A stretch of DNA of 64,000 bases from the NCBI RefSeq assembly GCF_010993775.1, contig NZ_WOTO01000019.1:1-64000 (forward strand). The letters are read 5' to 3'. The DNA is from Fodinicola feengrottensis (GTDB lineage: Bacteria > Actinomycetota > Actinomycetes > Mycobacteriales > HKI-0501). A model generated the notes under the pieces. The model saw nothing but the letters and a program-made list of their open reading frames with translations, was not told the origin of the DNA and ran no database searches. A program made the translations under genes and the position numbers. Numbering within the stretch: position 1 is the stretch's first letter; every line of letters starts with the position of its first letter. Of the stretch, positions 30,126 through 39,720 are shown piece by piece.

Positions 30126-30208
30126 CAGGATACGCCACCGTATTGACCAGTTCGACGACTGCAGGATACGGTGGCGTATCCATACTGTGCAGTATTAAGG
30201 AGGTAGGG
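30126..30208. promoter_or_regulatory. TetR/cupin divergent control region with three ATAC-N6-GTAT operators
   Basis: ATACGCCACCGTAT (30130-30143) and its exact reverse complement ATACGGTGGCGTAT (30166-30179) are each ATACG-N4-CGTAT palindromes. Extended by two or three bases, they form a larger inverted repeat. A third, ATACTGTGCAGTAT, follows at 30182-30195, just before the cupin ribosome site AAGGAGG (30197-30203). Start-to-start spacings are 36 and 16 bases. This is typical of a TetR-controlled bidirectional promoter. Confidence 0.75.
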
Positions 30209-30747
30209 ATGGAGCACATGAAGGTTCGCCGAGTGGTCACTGGCCACGACTTCCAAGGCAAGGCCCGCGTCGTCGACGACCGCGATGTCGAGCCGATCAC
30301 TTCCGGGCTGATGCCCGACTGTGCGGCCTACCGGCTGTGGGGCCGCGATGAGCGACCCACGCTCCCGGACGACGCTCGCCACACCGCGCCGAGGCATACT
30401 ACCCGCCCCGAGACGGATCGCGTTTCATGATCAACACGATCCCGCCCGGCGAGCTGGTCCCGCCGACGAATGTCGACACGGCCGCGGCTTTGGCCGAACT
30501 GGAGCGGCAAATGCCGGGCGCGATGGCCGCCATGGAGCCCGACGCGCCAGGGATGCACACCACGGACAGCCTCGACTACGTCCTGATTGTCTCCGGCGAG
30601 GTCACCCTGGAACTCGACGACGGCGAGCGGACGGTGTTGCGGGCCGGTGACGTGGTCGTCCAGAACGGCACCCGGCACGCCTGGCGCAACCATGGCACCG
30701 AGACCTGCATGATCGTCGGCGTCGCTATCGGCGCGGACCGGGTCTGA
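30209..30747 (+). CDS. Cupin-domain protein (frameshifted)
   Basis: It starts HMKVRRVVTGHDFQGKARVV and, after a frame change near 30388, continues AEAYYPPRDGSRFMINTIPP. The cupin core follows: LDYVLIVSGEVTLELDDGE (motif 1 region) and LRAGDVVVQNGTRHAWRNHG (motif 2, PxGxxHxxxN). One conserved His is clear in RHAWRN; the first motif lacks the usual His pair (HTTDSLDYV). About 179 codons. It could be a small-molecule-binding or isomerase/dioxygenase-like enzyme controlled by the divergent TetR. Confidence 0.8.
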
Positions 30748-30772
30748 CCGGTCACTATCGGTGGTTTGCGTT

Positions 30773-30855
30773 GTTGATCTTGTTTAGTTGGTCGGTACGA
30801 AAAAGACATTCCGGACTGATGCCCGTTATGTACGGGCCAACTAACCAAGATCAAC
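30773..30855. terminator. Long imperfect inverted repeat between convergent genes
   Basis: GTTGATCTTGTTTAGTTGG (30773-30791) matches the reverse complement of 30837-30855 at 18 of 19 positions, and pairing continues partly inwards (TCGGTAC with GTACGGG). It lies between the cupin and PLP-enzyme stops. It could stop both transcripts. The size (83 bases) also resembles a small palindromic mobile repeat. Confidence 0.55.
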
Positions 30856-30889
30856 ACCGAGCGTCCCGGAGGGTGACTTCGGGGCGAGA

Positions 30890-32047
30890 TCAGGTGAGCG
30901 CGTGTTCCAGGGCCGCTGTTACGTCAGCGATGAGGTCTGCTGGGGTCTTCGCAGCCGGCGGAGAAGCGGACGAAGCCCTCGGGGACGGCGTCGCCGGGAC
31001 CCCATTGGGCGCGGCGGTCGGCGGTGGAGTGCAGGCCGCCGAAGGAGGTGGCGGCGGCGACCAGGTGGGAGGCGGCGACGAAGCGGGCGACCGCGGCGGC
31101 CGAGGGGAGGGCGAAGGACAGGACAGGACGCCGCCGTGCCGGCGCATCTGGCGGCTGGCCAGCTCGTACGCGGGGTCCGCCGGCCAGCCGGGATAGCGCA
31201 GGCCGGTCACCCCCGGGGTCTCGGACAGTACCGGGATCAGGGCGAGCGCGTTCTGCGCCTGTCGGCCCAGCCGCAGGTCGAGGGTGCCTAGTGAGCGGTG
31301 CGCGAGCCAGACCTCGAAGGGGCCGGGCATCGCGCCGGCGAGCCGGCGCCAGAGCGAGAGCCGGTCGGCGAGGTCCTGGGTCGCGCAGGCGACGTGGCCC
31401 AGCAGCAGGTCGGAGTGCCCGGCGATGGCCTTGGTGTCGCTGTAGACCGCGAAGTCCGCGCCCAGCGCCAGCGGCAGCTGCCCGAGCGAGCGGGGTGGCG
31501 GTGGTGTTGTCAACCGCCACCAGCGCGCGCCTTCGCGGTGCGCGGCGGCGGCGATCTCGGCGATGTCGCACACGTCCAGGCCGGGGTTCGAAGGCGTCTC
31601 CAGCAGCACCAGCGCAGCACCGGCCAGCGCGCTCAGATAGTCGCCGGCGGTGGGCACCTCACGGACCTCGACACCGCGGGGCGCCAGGTGGTTGGCGGCG
31701 AGGGTACGGGTCGTGTAATACCCGTCACTGGGCAGCACGAGCACCTCGCCCGGACGCAGGAAATCCAGCAACAGGGCCGAAATCGCCGCCATCCCGGTGG
31801 GGAAGGCGACCACCGGGCCACCGTCCAGGCCGGCCAGCGCCCGCTCGTACGCACGGATCGACGGATGGCTGATCCGGGCGTAGCCGTCGGCCGTACCCAC
31901 CGGCTGGTCACCGAGGTGGAAGGGCGCCGCGAAGACCGGGCTGGGGATCAGCGGCTGGCCCGGCTCAGCCGGCGACGCGCCACCGGTGACCACCCGAGTG
32001 CCGTCACCCCAGGTGCTGTCCGGCGCGGTGCCATCGACCGAGATCAC
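30890..32047 (-). CDS. Cys/Met-metabolism PLP-dependent lyase (open frame preserved by compensating shifts)
   Basis: Cystathionine gamma-synthase/lyase family: [20 protein letters not shown] (start of the PLP domain), [30 protein letters not shown] and [18 protein letters not shown] (PLP Lys in TKAIAGHSD). The 385-aa ORF is uninterrupted, but residues near 175-187 read [12 protein letters not shown] where another frame reads [12 protein letters not shown]. From about residue 318 a Pro-rich run replaces [17 protein letters not shown] and [18 protein letters not shown] of another frame. So two pairs of cancelling shifts are hidden. GTG overlaps the gpsA stop. It cleaves or forms C-S bonds; exact substrate unknown. 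Confidence 0.85.
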   Translation of the reverse strand: MISVDGTAPDSTWGDGTRVVTGGASPAEPGQPLIPSPVFAAPFHLGDQPVGTADGYARISHPSIRAYERALAGLDGGPVVAFPTGMAAISALLLDFLRPGEVLVLPSDGYYTTRTLAANHLAPRGVEVREVPTAGDYLSALAGAALVLLETPSNPGLDVCDIAEIAAAAHREGARWWRLTTPPPPRSLGQLPLALGADFAVYSDTKAIAGHSDLLLGHVACATQDLADRLSLWRRLAGAMPGPFEVWLAHRSLGTLDLRLGRQAQNALALIPVLSETPGVTGLRYPGWPADPAYELASRQMRRHGGVLSCPSPSPRPPRSPASSPPPTWSPPPPPSAACTPPPTAAPNGVPATPSPRASSASPPAAKTPADLIADVTAALEHALT

Positions 32048-33044
32048 GCCGTCTCCGATTTGGTCTCGCGGCCCATCAACTGCTTCACCGCGACCGCCGG
32101 CAGCACGCTGGCGTGACAGACCCGGACGACCTGTTCGGTCAACGGCATGTCGACGCCCGCCTTGATCGCCAGGTCCAGGATCGACCGGCAGCTCTTCACG
32201 CCCTCCGCGGTCCTGGTGGCCGCGGTCGCCTCGGCGAGGCTGGCGCCCTGGCCCAGCCGTACGCCGAAGGAGTGGTTGCGGGACAGCGGCGAGGAGCAGG
32301 TGGCCACCAGGTCACCGAGCCCGGCCAGGCCGGCGAAGGTCTGCGGATCGGCGCCCAGCGCCTGCCCGAGCCGAGCGGTCTCGGCGAGTCCGCGGGTCAT
32401 CAGCGACGCCTTGGTGTTGTCGCCGAAACCCATCCCCTCGGCCATCCCGCAAGCCAGCGCGATCACGTTCTTCACCGCGCCACCGAGCTCGCAGCCAAGC
32501 ACGTCGACATTCGTGTACGGGCGGAAATAAGGAGTCGTCGTCGTACGCTGCAGCCGCTTCGCCCGGCCGCTGTCGGTGCAGGCGATGACGGTCGCGGCTG
32601 GTTGCCGGTCGGCCAGCTCGTGGGCCAGGTTCGGGCCCGAGACGACCGCGACCCGGTCTTGCGACACCCCGGTGACCTCGACGATCACCTCGCTCATCCG
32701 CATGGTGGTGCCGAGCTCGATGCCCTTCATCAGGCTCACCAGGGTCGCCTCGGCGTCGATTGCCGCACGCCATCCCTCCAGCTGCCCGCGCAGCGTCTGG
32801 GACGGGATCGCGAGCACCACCAGGTCAGCGCCGGTGATCGCCTCCTGGGCGTCCGTGGTCGCGGTCAGGGTGGCCGCAACCCGATGCCGGGCAGGTATTC
32901 CTCGTTCCGGTGCGAGGCGTTGATCGCGTCCGCCACCTCCGGCCGGCGAGCCCACAACGTCACGTGGTTGCCGGCCTCGGCGAGGATCTTGGCGAACGTC
33001 GTACCCCACGAGCCGGCTCCGAGCACCGCGCTGTGCGTCGTCAT
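32044..33044 (-). CDS. gpsA: Glycerol-3-phosphate dehydrogenase [NAD(P)+] (frameshifted)
   Basis: Makes sn-glycerol-3-phosphate for phospholipids. From ATG 33044: [20 protein letters not shown] (Rossmann GxGxxG), [26 protein letters not shown] frame change at about 32887 leads to [20 protein letters not shown] and PSQTLRGQL. Then [27 protein letters not shown] and the catalytic/substrate part [19 protein letters not shown] (Lys) and [16 protein letters not shown]. The span is about 333 codons. ATG overlaps the plsC stop; the gene's stop overlaps the PLP-lyase start: a three-gene coupled unit. Confidence 0.94.
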
Positions 33045-33772
33045 GAAGTGGCTTCCCGCTTCCGGCCGGCCTTGGGCAGGGTGAACAGCGGACCGGTCGG
33101 CGCCGGTACGCCACGGATCTCGGCCAGCATCTCGCGCAGCCGGAGCATGGTCTTCTCGGTGAGCTCGTCCAGCAGCTCGACGGTCACCGGGCGATCGGCG
33201 TATTCGCTGAGGTCGATCGGCTCACCGACGACAACGGTGACCGGCGTACGCCACCGCGGCCGGAACTTGCCGGTGACCGGGTGGTGGATGCGTTGCGCGC
33301 CCCACTGCACGACCGGGATCATCGGCGCGCCGGACACAGCAGCGCGAGCCGGGCCGCGCCAGTCTTGCCTTTCATCGGCCAGAGGTCGGGATCCTTCGTA
33401 CAAGTGCCCTCGGGGTGCATCAGGACCAGGCTGCCGTCGGCCACCGCGTCGACCGCGGCGGCCAGCGCCTTGGCCGCGTCGGCACTGTTGCGGTGGACCG
33501 GAATCTGGTGCGCGCCGCGAAAAACCATCCCGATGAACGGTTTGTGGAACAGCGTGTCCTTGGCCAGGAAACGCGGGTTCCGGGGCAGGTCCACGATGAA
33601 GTGCCCGAGCACCAGCGGGTCGATCTTGGAGATGTGGTTGGTGACCACCACCGCGCCGTCCGGCGGGATCAGCTCCTGCCCGCGCCATTCGTGCCTGGTC
33701 ATCACCAAGATGGCCGGCTTGAGGACGGCGATCGCCAGTCCCAGCCAACCCCCCCCGCCGCACCCGCGTCAC
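33041..33772 (-). CDS. plsC: 1-acyl-sn-glycerol-3-phosphate acyltransferase (compensating frameshifts)
   Basis: Second acylation step to phosphatidate. Read through two frame changes, one in the C8 run 33749-33756 and one near 33335: [38 protein letters not shown] (NHx4D motif), [36 protein letters not shown] (PEGT) and [13 protein letters not shown]. The two shifts cancel, so a 243-aa open frame exists whose middle 130 residues are meaningless. It is coupled to gpsA by ATGA, linking the supply and acylation of glycerol-3-phosphate. Confidence 0.92.
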   Translation of the reverse strand: MTRVRRGGLAGTGDRRPQAGHLGDDQARMARAGADPAGRRGGGHQPHLQDRPAGARALHRGPAPEPAFPGQGHAVPQTVHRDGFSRRAPDSGPPQQCRRGQGAGRRGRRGGRRQPGPDAPRGHLYEGSRPLADERQDWRGPARAAVSGAPMIPVVQWGAQRIHHPVTGKFRPRWRTPVTVVVGEPIDLSEYADRPVTVELLDELTEKTMLRLREMLAEIRGVPAPTGPLFTLPKAGRKREATS

Positions 33773-33941
33773 GCGCCCGTCACCCCAGTCGACACACCCA
33801 TCGGCATCGCCCGATCATCACCCACCCCGTACGCCACTGTCGAGGCGGGCGCCCAGCTTTGCGTACGCGGGATTGTCCGCATAGGCGCCGTGCGTGCGTT
33901 GGACACACGCACGGCGCCATGCGGACAACCACAGCGGGCAG

Positions 33942-34575
33942 TTAGTTGCCGTTGGGGGCCGGGAGAACGGTGATCTGCGAAGCCGTACGCGAGGTGCCGG
34001 TGCTGCCGGGCTGGCTGGCGACCGAGATGTTGTCGCCGGGTTTGAGATTGGTGATCGCACCGGGCGTGGACGTGTAGACCTTGCCGCCAGCGGCGAGCGT
34101 GACGGTCACGTTGCCGGCCCGGGTGGTGATCACCACGGTGTTGCCGGACACCGAGGTGACGGTGCCGGTGAGGGCCACGTTCCGGCCGCCGCCAAAACCC
34201 TGGCCGCCACCGCCCTGTCCCGCGCCCTGCCCGCCACCAGCACCGCCGCCCCCCGCGCGTGCCGCCGCCGTTCGGGAAGCCCTCCCCGCCGCGGAACTGG
34301 CCGCGCTGCAAGCCGGTCGGCGCGGTGAACCGACCACTCGCGAAACCGCCGCCGAAGAGCACCACGGCGAGGACGACCGCGCCGTGATGATCAGCGGCTT
34401 GCTTGCGGGCGCCGCCAGCCGGCTTCGGGCCGCCCACCGTGCTGCCCACGATGCCGGGCTGCGCCGGCGCGACGGCATACGGGCCGGGCTGCGGCGCGGC
34501 GGCAGGTGGCGGAGGTACGGGCTGGCCGCCGAGCGGACCGGTCGGCGTGGGTGGGTTCACGGGTGGCTGGGACAT
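33942..34575 (-). CDS. Membrane-anchored Gly-rich protein with DUF5666-like domain (frameshifted)
   Basis: It starts SQPPVNPPTPTGPLGGQPVP (Pro-rich cytoplasmic part), then a membrane segment GAVVLAVVLFGGGFASGRF. A Gly/Gln-rich linker follows, broken by a frame change in a C/G run at about 34250. The C-terminal beta domain reads ALTGTVTSVSGNTVVITTRAG and NVTVTLAAGGKVYTSTPGAI with LKPGDNISVASQPG. This resembles small OB-like DUF5666 domains. It is the last gene of the MacB-type operon, 28 bases past the permease. The function is unknown; it may assist the exporter outside the membrane. Confidence 0.7.
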
Positions 34576-34603
34576 GGTCTTTTCTCTCCTTGTTGTGACG
34601 AGG

Positions 34604-35825
34604 TCATTCGTGCCGGAGGGCCTCGACCGGGTCGAGCCGGGCGGCCTGCCGGGCCGGCCAGTAGCCGGCCAGGATGCCCACCACGACGCGCGGCCGCGAC
34701 GGCGATCCCGACGCCGGTGAGGCTGGCGTGCGCGGACACGTTGATCGCGCGGCCGACCAGGCTGGTGGCGATCGCGCCGATGACGGCCCCGACGATCGCA
34801 CCGCCGATGGTGACCAGCACCGCCTCCACCAGGAACTGCAGCCGCAGGTCGCGCTGGCGGGCGCCGATGGCCTTGCGAGTGCCGATCTCCCGGGTCCGCT
34901 CGCGGACGGCCACCAACATGGTGTTGGCGATGCCGATCCCGCCGATCAGCAGCGCGATGGCGGCGATGCCGATCAGGAAGTTGCTGATGATGGACGCCTG
35001 CTGGTCGGCGACCGCGAGCAGCTGGTCCTGGCTGACGATGCTGAAGTCGTCCTGCGCGGTGCCGGCGATGCCGTGCCGCTGGCGCAGCAGCGCGGTGATC
35101 TCGGCGCTGACGAAGGTGGTCACCGACGGGTCGGACACCGACAGGGACACCGAGCGTAGCGTCCCGCCGGCGACCAGCCGGTCGGCGGCGGTGGTCAGCG
35201 GTACGAGCACGTAGTCGTCCGGGTTGATGCCGCCGCCGCCCTTGGGCTGGGTGACCCCGATGACCGTGAACGGGATGCCGTTGATTTTGACGCTGGAGCC
35301 GACCGCTGACGCCGGTGTCAGACCAAGGTCCGTCACCGTTGTCGGCCCGAGAACCGCCACCGGCAGTTTGCGGTCGTACTCCAGCAGCGAGCTCATGAAC
35401 GTGCCGACCTGCAGCGTGTAGCCGCGTACCTGCGACTCCGCGGCGGTGGTGCCGGTGACGGTCGTGGTGGTGTTCGACTGGCCACGTACGACCAGCGCGT
35501 TGGTCGAGACCTCCGGAGCGAAAGCGGACACGCCCGGCAACCCGCCGATCGCGGTCGCGTCGTCGGTGGTCAGCGTGGTCGCCGTACCGGCCGCGCCGCG
35601 GACGCCGCCGGTGGTGGCGGCCCCGGCCTGGACCGAGACGAGGTTGGTGCCGAGGCTGGCGACGCCCTGGGTGAGCTGCGTACGGGCGCCGTCGCCGACG
35701 CCGAGCAGCGCGACCACCGCGGCGACGCCGATGATGACGCCCAACGCGGTCAGCGCGGTCCGGAGCTTGTTGACGCTCAGCCTGCGCAGTGCAAGCCGGA
35801 GCGCTTCGAAGAGGCTCACATCCAC
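34604..35825 (-). CDS. MacB-type ABC transporter permease (frameshifted)
   Basis: FtsX/MacB topology: N-terminal helix VNKLRTALTALGVIIGVAAV, then a large extracytoplasmic MacB_PCD domain (VGDGARTQLTQGVASLGTNL, KINGIPFTVIGVTQPKGGGG). Three C-terminal helices follow: NFLIGIAAIALLIGGIGIANTM, AVLVTIGGAIVGAVIGAIAT and, after a frame change at about 34688, VVGILAGYWPARQAARLDPV ending EALRHE. It starts GTG overlapping the ATPase stop. About 407 codons. It works as a mechanotransmitter or exporter with the ATPase and adaptor. Confidence 0.9.
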
Positions 35826-36594
35826 CCCGCAGCGAGCGCCGGGTCGGTGAACTGGCCGTCGGTGAGCTGCAGCACCCGGCTGGGGCCATCGCGGCCACCC
35901 CCGGGTCGTGGGTGATCATCACCAGTGTCATGCCGTCCGCGTGCAGCTGGGCGAGCAACTGAAGGATCGACGCTCCGGCGGTGGTGTCCAGGTTGCCGGT
36001 CGGCTCGTCCGCGAGCAGCAGCTGCGGCCGGGTGACCAGGGCGCGAGCGATCGCGACCCGCTGACGCTGGCCACCGGACAGCCGCGACGGGTCGTGCTTC
36101 AACCGATCGGCGAGGCCCACCTCCAGCAGAGCCGCGGTCGCCCGCTCCAGGCGCTCGGCCCGGCGTACGCGCGCATAGACCAAAGGCGCGGCGACGTTCT
36201 CCAGCGCCGACTCCCCCGCCACCAGGTTGAAGCTCTGGAAGACGAACCCGATGGCCCGGTTGCGCAGGCCCGCCAGCTGGTCGTCGGTCAGCGAGACGGT
36301 GTCCACGCCGTCGACCAGCAGCCGCCCGCCGGTCGGCCGGTCGAGCAAGCCGAGCAGGTGCAGCAGCGTTGACTTGCCGGAGCGACGACGCCCCATCACC
36401 GCGACCGACTCGCCACGGTGCACGGCGAGGTCGATCTCGCGGACGGCTCGGACGATCTCGTCGCCCACCTGGTAGTCACGGGTCAGCTGGATCGCCTGCA
36501 GCACCGGCGCCGGGGGCGCGGTCATTTCCGGGTATTCGTACGTGGCCTGAAGGTCGACCGGCTGGTAGCCGGCCTGGTACGGATCAGTTGCCAC
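35816..36594 (-). CDS. MacB-type ABC transporter ATP-binding protein (frameshifted)
   Basis: Starts GTG overlapping the adaptor stop. A short leader (PYQAGYQPVDLQATYEYPE) comes before VLQAIQLTRDYQVGDEIVRA. Walker A reads MGRRRSGKSTLLHLLG, keeping GxxxxGKS but lacking the usual GPSGSGKS. Q-loop FVFQSFNLVAGESALENV, signature LSGGQRQRVAIARAL, Walker B LLLADEPTGNLD and H-loop MITHDP are normal. A frame change at about 35890 leads to RVLQLTDGQFTDPALAAGW-M-stop. About 259 codons, typical of LolD/MacB ATPases. Confidence 0.9.
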
Positions 36595-38066
36595 CGGTGC
36601 CGCCCGTACGACGCCCGCCGGTGCCGCCGGTGCCGAAGCCCCCGCCGCCACCACCGAGGCCGGCGCCACCGCCGAAGCCGGTACGTCCGCCACCAGTCCC
36701 GCCGGTGGTCGTACCGGTCGACTGCTGCGGGTTGACCACGCCGGTGACCACCGTCTGGCCGACCGTGAGACCGACCACGACCTCGGTGAACTGGCTGGTG
36801 GTCAGGCCGATCTCCACCGGCGTGGTGACCGGCTGGCCGTCGCCGCCCATGAGCTGCACGGTCGGCGCGTCGTCGGTGCCGCCAATCGCCGAGGTCGGCA
36901 CCGCGAGCACGTTGGCGTGCGAGGTGACCGTGACGTTTACGTCCGCGGACATCCCGGGCAGCAGGCCGGACGGCAGCGAAGAGAGGCTAAGCGAGATCGG
37001 GAAGGTGACCACCGACGACGTACCGCTGCTGGTGTTCGCCTCGACCGGCCGGGACACCACGGTCGACGGGGGTCGAGCCGCTGCCCAGTGCCGGGAAGGT
37101 GACGCTCGCGGACTGGCCGGCCGAGATGTGGCTGACGTCCGCCTCCGGCACCGACGCCTGCACGGTCATCGTGCTGGTACGTACAGACACCGCGTCGGAG
37201 CTGGGCGGCGGGACGCCGACACTGACGTTGACCGCGGTCACCACGCCGCTGAAGGGCGCGCTTTTAGGGTGGCCGCGTCGACCGCGGCCTGCGCCTGGTC
37301 GACGGCCTGTTGGGCCTGCTGGATCGCGATCTGCTGGGCGTCGGTGGTGTCGACATCGACCACTGTGTACGAGTCGGTGTTCATCGCCGGACGGACGGGC
37401 AGGGGGGTGGGCGGTGGGGCTCGGCGTCGGGTGCGCGCTCGGGCTGCTGGACGGCTTGGGGGTCGGCTTCTTCGTCGTCGGCTTGCCGCCGGTCGGTTTG
37501 GTGGTGCTCGTACGACCGCCGCCACCCGCCGCCCCCGCCGGATGAGCCACCGCTGGCACTCTGGCCGGTCGAGTTCGTACTCGTACCAGCCTGGGCCTGC
37601 GCGAGCTGTGCCTTGGCGAGCGTCAGCTGCGCCTGCTGGCTGGTCGCGTCGACGGTCGCGAGCTGCTCGCCGACCGAGACGGTGTCGCCCACCGCGACGG
37701 ACACCGCCGTCACCTTCGCCGCACCGCTGGACGCCGACACACCCCGCCGGACGAGCCGCCGCTGGAGCCGCTGGCCCCCGACGTACCGCCGCTGGAACCG
37801 CCCGAGGCACCGCCACCGGACGAGCCGCCGCTGGAGCTCGAAGACCCGCCGAAGGACAGCGCGACGGTCTGCGAGGCCTGGGCCGTACCGGTCGCCTGGA
37901 CCGTGTCCGAGACGGTGGTTTTGGCCACCTTCGCAGTGAGATATGTGGGTTTGCTGCTGGCGCTCGACCCGGTGGTGACGGCCCAAGCCCCGCCCCCGAC
38001 TGCAACAACGACTACGACGACACCCGCGATTACCCATGCCGGCTTCAGCCGGATGCGACGTTGCAT
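36584..38066 (-). CDS. Membrane-fusion (HlyD/MacA-like) adaptor, Ser/Gly-rich (frameshifted about five times)
   Basis: ATG 38066: a basic start with membrane segment AWVIAGVVVVVVAVGGGAWAV, then LTAKVAKTTVSDTVQATGTA (barrel-sandwich strand). A long Ser/Gly stretch follows, then AAKVTAVSVAVGDTVSVGEQ (lipoyl-like), helical AQLTLAKAQLAQAQAG, Pro/Lys/Thr linker, helix QQIAIQQAQQAVDQAQAAVD, PFSGVVTAVNVSVGVPPPSS, MTVQASVPEADVSHISAGQS and LLPGMSADVNVTVTSHANVL. It ends in a Gly/Thr tail. Frame changes lie near 37745, 37530, 37400, 37265 and 37070. It links the MacB permease to the cell exterior. The overlapped stop leads into the ATPase gene. Confidence 0.85.
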
Positions 38067-38194
38067 TCCACGTTTCTATGGAGCAAGCCTGTGAATGCCG
38101 TATGAAACGACTGAGCGGACCCTGAGAGGCCGGCTGGGAACTCCCAGAGGCCGTCTCCGGCCTGTCACATCGCTCGAGTGGGACAATAAAAACG

Positions 38195-38850
38195 GTGTCG
38201 TCGTCACTGCGATGGTCGGTCGTCGTACCGGTCAAACGGCTCGCGTACGCCAAGACCCGGCTGCGCCCAGGCCTGCCCGGAGTCAGTCACCTCGAGTTGG
38301 TGAGCCAGCCATCCCGCCGACACCGTCGCGGCCGCCCTCGCCTGCGCCGCGGTGGGCCGGGTGATCGTGGTGACGGACGATGATGAAATCGGCCCGTACT
38401 GGCCAAACTCGGCGCGATCTGCGTTCCGGACGTGCCGGATTCCGGCCTGAACCCCGGCCCCTCACGTACGGCGCCGCCGTGGCCGCCGAGCTGGCCCCTT
38501 TGGACGGCGTGGCCGCCCTCGGCGGCGACCGGCCGGCGCTGCGCCCAGCCGAGCTGGCCTCGGCCCTGGCCGCCGCCCGGATCGCCGAGCGCGCCGTGGT
38601 CGCCGACACCCCCGGCACCGGCACCGCGCTGCTCACCGCGTCGGCCGGAGTGCCCCTTCGACCCGCTTTCGGCTCCGGATCAGCGGCCGCCCACGTCGCT
38701 TCCGGCGCGGTCGCACTCGGCGGCGAGTGGCCGTCCCTGCGCCGGGACACGGACACGCTCGCCGATCTCGGCACGGCCGCGGAACTGGGCCTCGGCCCTC
38801 GTACGAGCATGCTCGTCGCCGCCGTGTCAGTGGTCGCCGCCACCTGCTAG
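38195..38850 (+). CDS. cofC: Phosphoenolpyruvate/2-phospho-L-lactate guanylyltransferase (F420 synthesis; frameshifted)
   Basis: CofC/FbiD activates 2-phospholactate or PEP with GTP for coenzyme F420. GTG 38195: WSVVVPVKRLAYAKTRLRPG (nucleotide-binding VPVKxxxxAKTRL signature), then across frame changes (about 38310, 38390, 38455) ADTVAAALACAAVGRVIVVT with DDDEIGP and LTYGAAVAAELAPLDGVAAL. Then GGDRPALRPAELASALAAAR and VADTPGTGTALLTA. The rest is intact to a stop at 38850. About 218 codons. Position next to ppk equals Rv2983 (fbiD). Confidence 0.9.
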
Positions 38851-38934
38851 GTCGGTTTCGTTGACCGACTGCGGCGCGAAACTGTCGTACCCACGTATTG
38901 GTGTTGAGCTTAGTTAGTCGGTTCGGTCGTTGAG

Positions 38935-38984
38935 TGCCGCACTTTGTCCCGCACTCGACGTCGAGTGCGGGACAAAGTGCGGCA
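38935..38984. terminator. Perfect 50-base palindrome between convergent genes (same family as 7802-7845)
   Basis: 25-base arms without loop; the arm begins TGCCGCACTTTGTCCCGCAC. The inner 28 bases equal those of the palindrome at 7802-7845, while the outer bases differ but are again self-complementary. It lies between the stops of cofC (+) and the membrane-anchored protein gene (-). Confidence 0.6.
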
Positions 38985-39058
38985 GTCGACGGCATTGGCA
39001 GGTCATGGGGAGCGGAACGCCGCGGGAGCGGGCCGAGCCGCCGGAGCGTACGAAAGCG

Positions 39059-39599
39059 CTATGCCTGGCAGGCCAGGGACTGCTTGGAGCCGGCCGGGGC
39101 GCCGGCCGGGAACTGGGCGGGCTGCAGGCACTGGGCGGCCCATATCGGGACGGTGACCTTGCCGCCGTCCACCTTGAACAGCATCGCCAGCTGGTCCAGC
39201 GGTTCGCCGCCGGCGTCCTGGGCCTTGAGCAGGCCCCACGCGTACGAGCCGCCGTCGCATACCGGGCCGTTGACGAAGGTCACGTTCTTGGCCACCGCGC
39301 TGCCGCCGATCGCGGCGTAGGCGGCCTCGATCAGTTTCGGCTTGAGGGTGCTCGCGGCCTGCGGGCACGGGCCGGACTGGACCGGGCCGGGCGTGGGGGC
39401 TGGCCGGCGTGACCGCCGCGGCCGAGCCGGTCGGGGCCACCGGGGTGCTCGGCGCCGCCGCGCGGGGACTGCCGCTGGGACGCAGGAACAGGAAGGCCGC
39501 CGCCGCGACGGCTATCACCGCGACGACCGCGATCGCCGCCATCACGATCCATCGCCGACCGGACCTGGCTGCGCTCGATTCCGGTCTGACATGGGACAT
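39059..39599 (-). CDS. Membrane-anchored or secreted protein, unknown (frameshifted)
   Basis: From ATG 39599: a short basic start, then membrane segment WIVMAAIAVVAVIAVAAAAFLFL and a Pro/Ala/Ser linker. After a frame change near 39390 the outer domain reads CPQAASTLKPKLIEAAYAAI, NVTFVNGPVCDGGSYAWGLL and VTVPIWAAQCLQPAQFPAG, ending SKQSLACQA. Four cysteines suggest two disulfides. About 180 codons. No family is recognised. It is divergent from ppk and shares its upstream region. Confidence 0.6.
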
Positions 39600-39720
39600 G
39601 CGGCATCCTCCTGAACAAGTCGGCGTGGGGTCCCCCATCATCGCGGACGTGACTTACGCCGCTGACGGCGGCCGAAGCGTTCGCGACTTGATGGTGTGGT
39701 GTTCACCAAGTCGGGGGATG

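Noticed and set aside
26058..33040. Prophage or transposon insert between ddl and gpsA
   Set aside because: No integrase, transposase, terminal repeats or tRNA target; ordinary regulator and enzyme genes with similar composition.
33769..36693. 974-codon - strand open frame that looks like one giant protein
   Set aside because: Only its first 270 residues are real (ABC ATPase). The rest runs out of frame through the permease and the DUF5666-like gene after a frameshift at about 35890.
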